Positions 8,432 through 17,719 of a stretch of 64,000 bases of DNA are shown one piece after another; positions within the stretch are counted from its first letter, which is position 1, and each line of letters opens with the position of its first letter. The DNA is taken from contig NZ_QENY01000017.1 of NCBI RefSeq assembly GCF_003096815.1, forward strand, positions 1 to 64,000. Direction: 5' to 3'. Both the position numbers and the translations under genes were made by a program. The notes below the pieces were generated by a model. That model did not search any database. It saw only the letters and a program-made list of their open reading frames with translations, and was not told where the DNA came from. This DNA is from Hallella colorans (lineage in GTDB: Bacteria; Bacteroidota; Bacteroidia; Bacteroidales; Bacteroidaceae).

Positions 8432-9319
8432 ATGAAAATAAAAATTGGAATATTGCAACTTCACAATGTAGCGGACATACAAGACAACCTTAACAGACTG
8501 GAGCAGGGAATCAGAGATTTGGCCCAAAAAGGCGCACAGCTCATTGTTTTGCAAGAATTGCACAACTCATTGTACTTCTGCCAAACAGAAGATGTGTCGC
8601 TGTTCGATTTGGCCGAGCCTATACCCGGACCATCCACGGAGCTATTTGGGAGAATAGCCAAGCAATGTGGCGTGGTCCTTGTAATATCGCTGTTTGAAAA
8701 ACGGGCGCCGGGCCTCTATCACAACACGGCGGTGGTGATAGAAAAAGACGGCTCCATCGCTGGCAAATACCGCAAGATGCACATTCCGGACGACCCTGCC
8801 TACTACGAGAAATTTTACTTCACGCCGGGCGACTTGGACTTTATGCCCATCGACACGTCGGCAGGACGGTTGGGCGTTATGGTTTGCTGGGACCAGTGGT
8901 ATCCTGAAGCCGCCCGACTAATGGCACTGCGAGGAGCCGAAATACTGATTTACCCGACAGCCATAGGCTATGAAAGCAGCGACCCAGAGGATGAGCAAGA
9001 GAGGCAACGAGAGGCTTGGACAACGGTGCAAAGAGGACACGCCGTGGCCAATGGATTGCCCGTGGTGGCAGTGAACAGAGTAGGGTTTGAACCTGATTCG
9101 AGCGGGCAGACCAAGGGTATACAGTTTTGGGGATCGAGTTTCGTAGCCGGCCCTCAAGGCGAGCTATATTGTAGGGCAAGCGACAAGGATGAGGAAAGAC
9201 TCATCGTGGAGGTGGATTTGGCGCATGGCGAACAGGTAAGGCGTTGGTGGCCATTTCTTCGGGACCGGCGGATAGACGCCTATGGAGAAATACTAAACCG
9301 CTTTAACGACACCAAATAA
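8432..9319 (+). CDS. aguB: N-carbamoylputrescine amidase
   Basis: This nitrilase-superfamily enzyme hydrolyses N-carbamoylputrescine to putrescine, CO2 and ammonia. The 295-residue protein shows the catalytic triad Glu42 (VLQELHN), Lys115 (KYRKMHIPDD) and Cys152 (VMVCWDQWYPE). Its length and the HIPDDP-YYEKFYF stretch match the AguB subgroup rather than other nitrilases. It completes the pathway begun by the upstream aguA gene and probably shares its promoter. Confidence 0.95.
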   Translation: MKIKIGILQLHNVADIQDNLNRLEQGIRDLAQKGAQLIVLQELHNSLYFCQTEDVSLFDLAEPIPGPSTELFGRIAKQCGVVLVISLFEKRAPGLYHNTAVVIEKDGSIAGKYRKMHIPDDPAYYEKFYFTPGDLDFMPIDTSAGRLGVMVCWDQWYPEAARLMALRGAEILIYPTAIGYESSDPEDEQERQREAWTTVQRGHAVANGLPVVAVNRVGFEPDSSGQTKGIQFWGSSFVAGPQGELYCRASDKDEERLIVEVDLAHGEQVRRWWPFLRDRRIDAYGEILNRFNDTK

Positions 9320-9420
9320 CACCGCGCCGTCACACACATACGGTTCTTTTCGCGTGCCCCATGCCATCGGGTATCACGACCAACCGACTGGCTTAGTAGT
9401 CCAAGAAAATAACAATCACG

Positions 9421-9471
9421 AACAATGCGGTATGTAAGTTATGAAAGACACGACACGCATACCGCATTGTT
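9421..9471. terminator. Long inverted repeat between convergent genes
   Basis: A perfect 14-bp stem (9421-9434 with 9458-9471, AACAATGCGGTATG and its complement) encloses 23 nt. It lies between aguB and the convergent GYF-domain gene and could act as a bidirectional terminator, although no long T-run follows. Confidence 0.55.
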
Positions 9472-9552
9472 GGCGATTGATTAATGGGTTAACAGCATAG
9501 TTGTTGGAAACGCTCTTATATTAATGGCAGCAACCAACAATTGATGGTTGTG

Positions 9553-10470
9553 TCACAAACCTTTGGCATATTCAAAAATTTTGTCAACGATTTTTTCCAC
9601 ATCATCAGATGTTATACTGTCAGTTTTCTGCTTTATTTTATCCTTTAACAGCTTTTGCACTTGTTTCACGATGGCTCTTCCAGATTTACCTTTAATCGTG
9701 GCGGTATCGGCATTTGAGACATCTGGCCAATCCTCATTCCCCTGATTGCCGTCGCTCCGCTTGTCTATCAAATCATCGTCAACAGCCCCACGTCCCACCT
9801 CCTTATTCGAGGCGTTGATGGCCTGAACGATCACCTCCTCGTCCGCGGCAAGCACCTTGCCAAACATGCCATATGATGTGGTGGTATTACCCTTGTCAGT
9901 TTGCACAGAAGTTGCTGAAAAAATGATGTAATTGTGATATTCGAGCGCCTCATTCAGGATTTCATCGACGAGTGGGCCGGCAAACAATTGGCCAAACATA
10001 TTGAAGCCTCGCGCAAACAAGCCATGACTGTCGTCAGCAACAGTCTTGGTCAACGCACGGGTAATGTTTTCTTTTAACACTTGGCGATGGGCCTCTTTGG
10101 ACGGATTGGTTAATACCATTGCCAGAAACAAGCCGAACAAAACCAATAGTACCCACGACAAAACGCCACGTCTTTTTGGAGGCAAAGAAGCGTTTGACAC
10201 CGTATCGTCGCGATGGCAACACTGTTGTCGCGCGGAAAATTCCGCTATTTGGCCGTTGACCTCATGTGGTGGTGGTGGAGGTGTCGCGCCTGTGACACAC
10301 GACTCATTGTTATAGAACAGCGCTTTCAACTCTTCAATCTGCCACGCTGGCTCCCATTGGGACATCCCCTCAGTCCAAACCAATGTTTCTGAGGATATGT
10401 TATGCTGACGAAGCTCATCCAATGTGAACGGCCCTTGTTGGACACCATTTGTGATGATAAAATAATTCAT
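9553..10470 (-). CDS. GYF_2-domain membrane protein with extracytoplasmic domain
   Basis: The 305-residue protein begins with a GYF_2 (DUF4339) domain (residues 3-52): GPFTLDEL, TLVWTEGMSQWEPA. A linker holds a run of five prolines (64-68) that could be a ligand for its own or another GYF domain. One membrane helix follows (103-121) and then a non-cytoplasmic domain (about 122-235) ending in a charged, Lys-rich tail. The part just after the membrane helix (NPSKEAHRQVL ... IIFSATSV ... YGMFGKVLAA) resembles the matching region of the zinc-ribbon protein at 23338-23955. Function is unknown. Confidence 0.72.
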   Translation of the reverse strand: MNYFIITNGVQQGPFTLDELRQHNISSETLVWTEGMSQWEPAWQIEELKALFYNNESCVTGATPPPPPHEVNGQIAEFSARQQCCHRDDTVSNASLPPKRRGVLSWVLLVLFGLFLAMVLTNPSKEAHRQVLKENITRALTKTVADDSHGLFARGFNMFGQLFAGPLVDEILNEALEYHNYIIFSATSVQTDKGNTTTSYGMFGKVLAADEEVIVQAINASNKEVGRGAVDDDLIDKRSDGNQGNEDWPDVSNADTATIKGKSGRAIVKQVQKLLKDKIKQKTDSITSDDVEKIVDKIFEYAKGL

Positions 10471-10514
10471 AGCGGATGTTATATGTTACAGACAGCTGTC
10501 TTCCATCAACGTTT

Positions 10515-12359
10515 TTACTCCACGGTCACACTTTTAGCGAGGTTTCGAGGCATATCCACATCAAGGCCCTTTTCCACCGCGATGTGATAAGCCAACAACT
10601 GCAATGGTATGACAGAAAGCAGAGGAGCCAATGGAGCCAATGTCTGTGGCACATATATGCACTCGTCAGAGATTTTGCGAACTTGCTCATCTCCCTCCGT
10701 GACCACTGCTATAATACGCCCTCCGCGCGCTTTCACCTCCTGCATATTTGAGATGATTTTCTCATATCCCTCATGGTGAGTGGCGATGAAAAGAACAGGC
10801 ATCATATTATCAACCAAAGCTATCGGCCCATGTTTCATCTCCGCCGCAGGATATCCTTCGGCGTGAATGTAGCTAATTTCCTTTAGTTTAAGCGCTCCCT
10901 CCAAAGCCACCGGATAGTTCCAGCCTCTACCTAAATATAAGAAATTTGTGGCATAAGTATAGGTACGTGCCAATTGTTTGATTTCGTCATTGTGATCCAA
11001 AACGGCCTTGATTTTCTCAGGAATTTTAGACAGCTCGGCCGTCAAGGCCTTAAATTCCGCTTCCTCAAGCGTGCCCTTGGCTTTGGCCAATGCCAATGTC
11101 AGCAATGTCAAACACGTCAATTGACCTGTAAACGCCTTGGTCGAGGCCACCCCTATCTCTGGCCCTACATGTATATACACACCCGTTTGAGTGGCTCTCG
11201 CTATGCTCGAGCCAACGGCATTGACAATACCAAAAATAAAAGCTCCACTGGCTTTAGCCAGTTGGATGGCTGCCAAAGTATCGGCGGTTTCGCCACTTTG
11301 GGAAATCGCGATGACAACATCAGTAGGCAAAATGACAGGGTCACGGTATCTAAACTCTGACGCATAGTCCACCTCTACGGGTATTTTGCAAAAATGTTCG
11401 ATAAGCTGTTTGGCTATTAGACCCGCGTGCCAACTTGTTCCGCAAGCGACGATGATAAATCTTGATGCCGACAACAAACGTTCGCGATTATACCGTACAG
11501 CGCTCAAAACAACATCTTGATCAATCAATCGTCCACTCATACAATCTTTCAGGCAGCGTGGCTGATCAAAAATTTCCTTGAGCATAAAATGAGAATACCC
11601 ACCTTTGTCAAGCATGTCAATGTCCACATCTATATGCTTCACATTGACGTCCACATGCTGATTTTTGAGGTCTATTATTTCCAAATCCTTGCCCGGATGG
11701 CACAATGCTATTTGTTCGTCATCCACATACACCACTTTTTTTGTGTATTCAGCGATGGGCGTGGCGTCTGAGGCTATAAAAAACTCGCTTGAATCTTTTC
11801 CAATACCAATAACCAAGGGAGATCCTTTGCGCGCGGCGACAATCGTATCAGGGTGGCGGCGGTCCAAGACAACGATAGCATAAGCGCCTATACACATTCC
11901 CAACGCTTGGCGAACAGCCTCAACCAAAGTGCAATCACTGCTCTGATAGACATACTCGATAAGTTGCACGAGCACCTCCGTGTCTGTATCGCTTTGAAAA
12001 TGGAAGCCTCTTTTCACCAGCTGCTCACGCAACAAGGTAAAGTTTTCTATAATACCATTGTGCACGATTACCAAGTTGCCCGACTCAGACACATGTGGGT
12101 GCGCGTTCCTTACAGATGGCTCCCCATGAGTGGCCCAGCGTGTATGCGCTATGCCAACGGTTCCACTACAGTCCTTTTCTTGAGTCGCGGCCACCAAGTC
12201 GCTCACTTTTCCTTTGGCCTTGTACACTTTCAGCTTCTCGGTGTCATCGACAAGCGCCACGCCTGCCGAATCATATCCGCGATACTCCAATCGGCGAAGG
12301 CCCTTTATCAAAATGTCATACGCTGGCCGTTTGCCGATATATCCCACTATTCCACACAT
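10515..12359 (-). CDS. glmS: Glutamine--fructose-6-phosphate aminotransferase (isomerizing)
   Basis: The enzyme makes glucosamine-6-phosphate from fructose-6-phosphate and glutamine, the first committed step to UDP-GlcNAc. At 614 residues it is full length. The N-terminal class II amidotransferase starts MCGIVGYIG with the catalytic Cys2, and two SIS domains follow (about 290-430 and 460-600), with CGTSWHAG and SQSGETADT motifs in the first. The C-terminus DMPRNLAKSVTVE is the conserved end. Only about 24 nt separate the -7 box (12383-12390) from the ATG, leaving no room for a glmS ribozyme. Confidence 0.97.
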   Translation of the reverse strand: MCGIVGYIGKRPAYDILIKGLRRLEYRGYDSAGVALVDDTEKLKVYKAKGKVSDLVAATQEKDCSGTVGIAHTRWATHGEPSVRNAHPHVSESGNLVIVHNGIIENFTLLREQLVKRGFHFQSDTDTEVLVQLIEYVYQSSDCTLVEAVRQALGMCIGAYAIVVLDRRHPDTIVAARKGSPLVIGIGKDSSEFFIASDATPIAEYTKKVVYVDDEQIALCHPGKDLEIIDLKNQHVDVNVKHIDVDIDMLDKGGYSHFMLKEIFDQPRCLKDCMSGRLIDQDVVLSAVRYNRERLLSASRFIIVACGTSWHAGLIAKQLIEHFCKIPVEVDYASEFRYRDPVILPTDVVIAISQSGETADTLAAIQLAKASGAFIFGIVNAVGSSIARATQTGVYIHVGPEIGVASTKAFTGQLTCLTLLTLALAKAKGTLEEAEFKALTAELSKIPEKIKAVLDHNDEIKQLARTYTYATNFLYLGRGWNYPVALEGALKLKEISYIHAEGYPAAEMKHGPIALVDNMMPVLFIATHHEGYEKIISNMQEVKARGGRIIAVVTEGDEQVRKISDECIYVPQTLAPLAPLLSVIPLQLLAYHIAVEKGLDVDMPRNLAKSVTVE

Positions 12360-12382
12360 GATTTCTTGTATTTTTGTTGGCG

Positions 12383-12390
12383 CAAAGTTA
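12383..12390 (-). promoter_or_regulatory. Promoter -7 box of glmS
   Basis: TAACTTTG on the minus strand fits TAnnTTTG and implies a leader of under 20 nt for glmS. Confidence 0.55.
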
Positions 12391-12530
12391 CGAAAAAGCT
12401 CTTTTAGTTAGCCTTTTTAAATAAAAAAAAATAAATCACAAGATCTTTTTTTTTATTCGTAACATATTAAAATCGTCAAATCGCCATCATTGAGAGCCAT
12501 GTGTTCAGACAAGAAGAGGGATGTGAAACC

Positions 12531-12740
12531 TTATCCATCCCCCTTGTCATAGCCCATGGGCCTAAACTGCCGCTGTGTGTCACTATACACAAAGCCATGC
12601 CGCAAGAGGTAACTCTTGATATCGTCTGGTGTCGTGTTAAAATTGTAACACAAAGCTGCCAAACTGTCAAATTCCTCGTCTCGTAGCAACATATTGACGC
12701 TCGACACAAGGATGGCGGGGTCTTTTGGAAGATAGTCCAT
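12531..12740 (-). CDS. DUF4250-family small protein
   Basis: This 69-residue protein begins MDYLPKDPAILVSSVNMLLRD and continues with a short helical hairpin (LAALCYNFNTTPDDIKSYLL), the pattern of DUF4250 proteins. The C-terminal stretch HGFVYSDTQRQF is also typical. It has no signal peptide or membrane segment. It stands alone between SusD and glmS, all on the minus strand. Function is unknown. Confidence 0.75.
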   Translation of the reverse strand: MDYLPKDPAILVSSVNMLLRDEEFDSLAALCYNFNTTPDDIKSYLLRHGFVYSDTQRQFRPMGYDKGDG

Positions 12741-12907
12741 CGTTTATATTTTAAGTTTATAATTTAACGAGAAACAACAGGGGTAGCCGCCTTACCGCAT
12801 AATCTCGCCCAGAGAAAATCTCATTTACAAATCGCACGAGTTGCTAACGAGCAGCGTACGCACGTCTATAGCATACTCGTGGATTCGTAAAAACCGTGGT
12901 GGTTTGT

Positions 12908-14335
12908 CTATTCGAAAGGCACGACAAAAGGCGTAGACTTGTTCTCGACAATTATTCGGTTCATGTTATACTTAATGGTTACCCGAAAATTTTTCTTGTC
13001 AAGCTCGAAAGCATCCATGCCTTGATCTTTCGGTATGAACGGGGGTATCTCGGCTTGGACGAATGGCGCGGCCGTGGAAGTGTTTTTAGCCTCCACCTCG
13101 CTAATAGGCAACCTAATGCCCAAATCGTTCATGCGACGCCCCTCGGCCATGAAAATTTCCTGCCTGAGCAGGTAGATTAGCTCAAGGAGGTCGTCATGCT
13201 TTTGACAATCGTCTATCATTTGGGGTGTCACCGACGTGCCGGAAACAGTTGGAATACTTATCACTTGCGGTTTCTTACGGCTTAATACCAATCCATCGCG
13301 AAAACGATCACTGGGCGACGCGGCCACTTGGTATATGGCACTATCAGGATATTCTTTGATGCCGCCGGTGGCACGCGTCTTAGCCCAGTCTTTCACTCCA
13401 GACAACACAGGGCGCGATTGCACAAGTTTGAGCAGCTCATGAAGTTTGGCCTTGCATGCGTGTTCATCGCCTTTGGCAAGCAGCGCCTCGGCCATGATAA
13501 GGTAGTTTTCCTCGGCTTTAGCAATACAGATAGCGCTTTCATAGATGGATGTGCGCTGCACGTATTTGGGATTGAGAAAATTCAATCGTGGCAAGGGCTG
13601 GTACATGGCCTTGCAAATATCGTCCTGCATCGTATTTACCACGCCATTTACACCATCAAAAGCAACCTGACAAAGTAAATTTGAGCTAAATCGCAAAGCC
13701 TCCTCGCTCTCTTTCAACGCATCGTCCACGCTACCCAGCCGATAGTACGCCCGCGCCCTAAGCGTATGAACCAACGAGCGTTCGGTGTCATTACCAATGT
13801 ATGGCTCTGTTTCTTCAAGACACTTCAGGGACAGTCGCAAAAGCTCCTTCCACGTTTTAACCTCACCACCCTCGCTCACAGGCAAGGCCATGAAATTCTC
13901 ACCACCGAGCAGATAAGAGTAAGCCTTGATATAGTAGAGTTTGAAGAGATGGTTTTTGGTAACATTTTTATCACGATGGCGCACCACGTCAAGTCCATAA
14001 TCGGCCGCCGAACGCAGCTGGGCCACACCGCGCTCCATGCCATTCACGTCAGGATCGTTATTTAATAGCTGCGGTCTGTCAAAGAGCTTGCTCTCTCTTG
14101 TATAATTGTTGAAATAATTGTCAGATATGATCTCGGTCTGCAAGCAGAAATTGCTCACGGTCATCGCCAACGTCCTGTCAAGGCCATTCACCCATGTATC
14201 CATGGCGTTTCCGCCCTCAAGATAGGCTTTTTCCGTGACATTCGGATTTTCAATATCATTAGGTTCTATCAAATTGCATGAGCCCAAAAGCAATGACGCC
14301 ACCGCAAGAACAATGTATGTATTGTAAAATTTCAT
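12908..14335 (-). CDS. SusD/RagB-family outer-membrane lipoprotein
   Basis: This 475-residue protein has a lipoprotein signal (lipobox LLLGSC, Cys at residue 20) and the helical, TPR-containing body of SusD-like glycan-binding proteins (TLRARAYYRLGSVDDALKES near 195-215; KAEENYLIMAEALLAKGD near 270). The C-terminal part has the usual LIYLLRQEIFMAEGRRMNDLG motif near 385-405. It would sit on the cell surface as the lid of the SusC channel encoded 3 nt upstream. The glycan cannot be predicted from sequence. Confidence 0.88.
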   Translation of the reverse strand: MKFYNTYIVLAVASLLLGSCNLIEPNDIENPNVTEKAYLEGGNAMDTWVNGLDRTLAMTVSNFCLQTEIISDNYFNNYTRESKLFDRPQLLNNDPDVNGMERGVAQLRSAADYGLDVVRHRDKNVTKNHLFKLYYIKAYSYLLGGENFMALPVSEGGEVKTWKELLRLSLKCLEETEPYIGNDTERSLVHTLRARAYYRLGSVDDALKESEEALRFSSNLLCQVAFDGVNGVVNTMQDDICKAMYQPLPRLNFLNPKYVQRTSIYESAICIAKAEENYLIMAEALLAKGDEHACKAKLHELLKLVQSRPVLSGVKDWAKTRATGGIKEYPDSAIYQVAASPSDRFRDGLVLSRKKPQVISIPTVSGTSVTPQMIDDCQKHDDLLELIYLLRQEIFMAEGRRMNDLGIRLPISEVEAKNTSTAAPFVQAEIPPFIPKDQGMDAFELDKKNFRVTIKYNMNRIIVENKSTPFVVPFE

Positions 14336-14338
14336 GGT

Positions 14339-17170
14339 TTACATATTGAATTTAAGTGAGAAAATATATTGTTTGGGCAAAGAGAAAGTGGAATAGTTCA
14401 ATCCACCCGTAGCGACGGCGCCCTGCGAATGCGCTCCCGAAATGACAGCCTCGGGGTCTACCGACGCCGCCGTGAAACTCAACGGATTATTGATGTTTAA
14501 ACTGACTTGTACGCTTTTAAGCACGTGAAGCTTGCCATTGGCCCGATATAGATAGCTTAATCCAATGTTGCGCACCTTGAAAAAATCTGCCTTTTCCACG
14601 AAATAATTGGTAAAATTGAGCCACGCCTTTCTCTGCGACTTGCCCATCAGCGCAGCCTCGGGGATGGCATTGTCTTTCAGCCCTTTGGAGAAGCGAAACT
14701 GTCGGTCGAAAGAATGTACGTAAGAACCCATCTGATAATCACCGCTCATCCACAGCTGCCAATCCTTGTAACGCAGGTCCAATGAAACGTTGCCATAGCA
14801 TGTAGGTATGGTAGATCCCAAATCTTGCATGCGCAGCACCTCCTTGAGCGTGCCATCGGCATTGAGCACCGCCTTATTTCCGCGCAAGAAGCCCACTGGC
14901 TTGCCCTCTTCGACAGCAGTTTGGATGGTCTCCGGCCCAAACCCTCCTATGCTGAAAGGCACCGTACCGCCATCGCTCAGCACTCGATTGCGGTTGGTGT
15001 TGATAGCGGCGCGCACCGTCGCGAGCCAATCCTTGGTACGAATGACATGAAGTCCCAAATTGATCTCTACACCCTGATTGCCTATTTCCCCGATGTTGGC
15101 CAATTGGGTGGCAGCTCGTCCAGCCGATGGCAATGTGGGGATGGTAAAGAGCGCGTCTTTGGTGCGCGAGTTATAATAAGTAAAAGCAAGCGTGGCGAAA
15201 TCATGAAAAAAAGACGATTCGAAGCCCACCTCAAACGAATGTTTCTTCTCCGGACCCAAATTTGGGTTGCCATACTGGCCAAATGTGGCAGCCTGCTTGC
15301 CAAGAAAACCCATCACGCTAATTGTTTTCTGATAAGCGAAAGGTGGAGGATAGCTTCCGGCTACACCATAGTTGCAAAACAAACGCAACGTGGAAATCAT
15401 TCCGTTTTTCACCCATGAGGACAGGAAAGACTCGTCACTCATCACATATGACAACCCCACTTTGGGATAAAACTGCCACTTCACATTCTCGCCAAAAGCC
15501 GTGTTGTAATCTACACGGGCGCCAAAATCCAAATAATATTTATTGCACAACCCAATGTTGTCTTGCACATAAAACCCATAGCTGTGGAGGTAATTAAGCC
15601 ACTCGTCAGCTTGAACGGCCCCTGCCCCGGACATCACCCTGGCGCCGTCGCGCACGTTCGTACCATGATAGATGGCTTGATGGTCGCGCGTGTTGAAGTA
15701 TTGAAAGCCTGCCGTGAGAATATTACTCAACCAGTCTCGACAATAATACTTATATTGCCCGTTTACATCCGCGGTAAGACCGAAATAGTTTCTGTCAAAA
15801 TTGTTAATGCGACCGGCATCGGTAGTACCCACAGGTTTTACATGTGTGTGTATCAAATATTGGTTGGTCACAATCTCCTTGTTGTTATTGGCTCTGTAGT
15901 CTATGCCAAAAGTACTCTTGAGCGTGACATTCCTCCATGGCTTGTAAATCAATATATGCGATGTCTGGAAACGCTTGGTGCTCTCCTTGTAGTCTTGCAT
16001 GGCCTCCGCGCCGTGAACAAAAGAGCGCATCCGCGCATACACGTCGGCGCCAGCCGCATCTATGTCCGCCGGATAGTTTCGCTCTTTACCATTGGCATCC
16101 GTGTATTTAAAATTACAAGCCGCGCTACCCTCGGCAAACCACAAACCGGTATAAAAGCCCTGATTGCCATTGCGACTACGTTTGTAATCTTCAGCGACAA
16201 AGCCAAAAGAGTTTTGGTATTCCAATTGAGACGTAATGCGCGCGTGCGACCCAAAACGCAAGTCGTACCTCTTCTGCGCATTGTTATTGTGTATCACGAT
16301 ACCGGTGTTCTCGCCCATGTTGGCGCCCAAGCTATAACCATACTTGTCGTTTCCACCGCTCAGTGACAACCGGTAACGCTGCTCAAAACCCGTTTGGTTG
16401 AGCAAGTCGGCCGTGCGCTTGAAATGATAAAACTGCGTGGTGGCCTTGTCCCAGCCCATATCTACGCCCACTGAGGCATGAAAACCGTCCGCACTTCCTT
16501 TCTTGGTGAAGATTTGTATCACGCCATTGGCCGCGTCGGAACCATAGAGAGTGGTGGCCGCTCCACCGCTTACATACTCGATGTGGTCAATATTTTCCAT
16601 TGAGATGTCACTCAGCGCACTCGACGACGCCATCTCTCCCATGGGCATGTCGCCAATGGTATAGGGATTGGCGCCATAGCCATGCTTGGAATAATTGAGA
16701 AAGGAACCTGTGTTTAGGTTGTCCACGCGCACACCATCTATATATATAATAGGTGTCGCATTGGAGAAAGCCGACGAAAGACCACGCGCCTTGACGATAG
16801 ACGTGCTGCCCGGTTGAGCGCCCGAAAGTGAAAGTTGCACACCGGGAATGGCATTGCGTAGCATCTCGTCCATACGACCAACAGACTGTCGCAGCAAGTC
16901 TTTGCCCGCTATTTTGGTCACATTAGAAGATAATCTGCGTTTCTCAATCGCGCCACCTTGACCTGTCACGACAACTTCGTTAAGGTCAACAGGCATGTTA
17001 AAACTCATGGTATCAGCACTCTCCACGTGTCCTTTTTTCACTTTGTACGCTTCTGGCAATTTTTTGGACAATGCGCCATTATTGCCGTACAAAAACGTTG
17101 GGACTAATGGTTGAAAAAACACCAAAGTTGTTATCGTCAACAATTTGGCTTCTCTTTTTAAATAAATCAT
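14339..17170 (-). CDS. SusC/RagA-family TonB-dependent outer-membrane transporter
   Basis: This 943-residue TonB-dependent receptor imports glycans or peptides through the outer membrane using TonB energy. The N-terminus carries a TonB box, DLNEVVVTGQG, then a plug domain (about 75-220: GKDLLRQSVGRMDEML, ATPIIYIDGVRV, IEYVSGGAATTLYGSDAANG) and the 22-strand barrel, ending in KQYIFSLKFNM with a terminal aromatic-type strand. It lacks the carboxypeptidase-regulatory-like N-terminal domain that many SusC proteins carry before the TonB box; only about 40 residues of linker precede it. It is paired with SusD (3-nt gap). Confidence 0.92.
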   Translation of the reverse strand: MIYLKREAKLLTITTLVFFQPLVPTFLYGNNGALSKKLPEAYKVKKGHVESADTMSFNMPVDLNEVVVTGQGGAIEKRRLSSNVTKIAGKDLLRQSVGRMDEMLRNAIPGVQLSLSGAQPGSTSIVKARGLSSAFSNATPIIYIDGVRVDNLNTGSFLNYSKHGYGANPYTIGDMPMGEMASSSALSDISMENIDHIEYVSGGAATTLYGSDAANGVIQIFTKKGSADGFHASVGVDMGWDKATTQFYHFKRTADLLNQTGFEQRYRLSLSGGNDKYGYSLGANMGENTGIVIHNNNAQKRYDLRFGSHARITSQLEYQNSFGFVAEDYKRSRNGNQGFYTGLWFAEGSAACNFKYTDANGKERNYPADIDAAGADVYARMRSFVHGAEAMQDYKESTKRFQTSHILIYKPWRNVTLKSTFGIDYRANNNKEIVTNQYLIHTHVKPVGTTDAGRINNFDRNYFGLTADVNGQYKYYCRDWLSNILTAGFQYFNTRDHQAIYHGTNVRDGARVMSGAGAVQADEWLNYLHSYGFYVQDNIGLCNKYYLDFGARVDYNTAFGENVKWQFYPKVGLSYVMSDESFLSSWVKNGMISTLRLFCNYGVAGSYPPPFAYQKTISVMGFLGKQAATFGQYGNPNLGPEKKHSFEVGFESSFFHDFATLAFTYYNSRTKDALFTIPTLPSAGRAATQLANIGEIGNQGVEINLGLHVIRTKDWLATVRAAINTNRNRVLSDGGTVPFSIGGFGPETIQTAVEEGKPVGFLRGNKAVLNADGTLKEVLRMQDLGSTIPTCYGNVSLDLRYKDWQLWMSGDYQMGSYVHSFDRQFRFSKGLKDNAIPEAALMGKSQRKAWLNFTNYFVEKADFFKVRNIGLSYLYRANGKLHVLKSVQVSLNINNPLSFTAASVDPEAVISGAHSQGAVATGGLNYSTFSLPKQYIFSLKFNM

Positions 17171-17719
17171 CCTGCCTTAAACTAATATTATTTTTAAATT
17201 AAGCGCTCGCAAAGTTAGATATATCCAACGAGAATACCAAGAACACCTTGCGATTTTCAACCGACCACGTTCAAAAAAAAGCGCAGCGTCATTATTCGCC
17301 CATGCGCATGATTAGTTATTCCCACCCATAATCAAGATGTATAAAACGCCCATGACGGAAAATAGACGCGTCACCGGCGCGACAAAACATATCGTGTCAT
17401 AAATGATACAAGCCCCGCTCTCCATGTTATCCTTGTAAAGGCATGGCAAGCGTATATATTTGAGCCATCTAACGAGTCTTTTGGGAGGTTCACGATACCA
17501 TCAACACAGTATCATTTATACGTATACATCATGGTGAGACACGCGCGCTACGTATCTCCCATGATGCATTGGTATGACAGCGTTAAACATCCATCCAAAT
17601 ATTTTATTTGTTATAGCCGCGTCTAATCATCAGGTAGACGGCAACGCCAAATGTGTCCATGCCATTAAATCCGGAGCAGGTATTGACGCGCCGTCTGTCT
17701 CAAATAAGGATGTCGCAAA
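17171..17719. other. Intergenic region between the GH3 gene and SusC
   Basis: The region holds the SusC promoter -7 box (TAACTTTG on the minus strand, 17210-17217) and a hairpin at 17527-17566 (CATCATGG paired with CCATGATG, extended by GAGA/TCTC across a bulge). Because it sits downstream of the GH3 stop it may separate the two transcripts. A plus-strand frame at 17574-17807 runs antisense into the GH3 gene and is not supported. Confidence 0.5.
17210..17217 (-). promoter_or_regulatory. Promoter -7 box of the SusC-SusD unit
   Basis: TAACTTTG on the minus strand, about 40 nt upstream of the SusC ATG. The -33 position has only a weak match. Confidence 0.55.

Noticed and set aside
12360-12400. 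glmS ribozyme
   Set aside because: Too little space between the promoter box and the glmS ATG, and no core sequence is seen.
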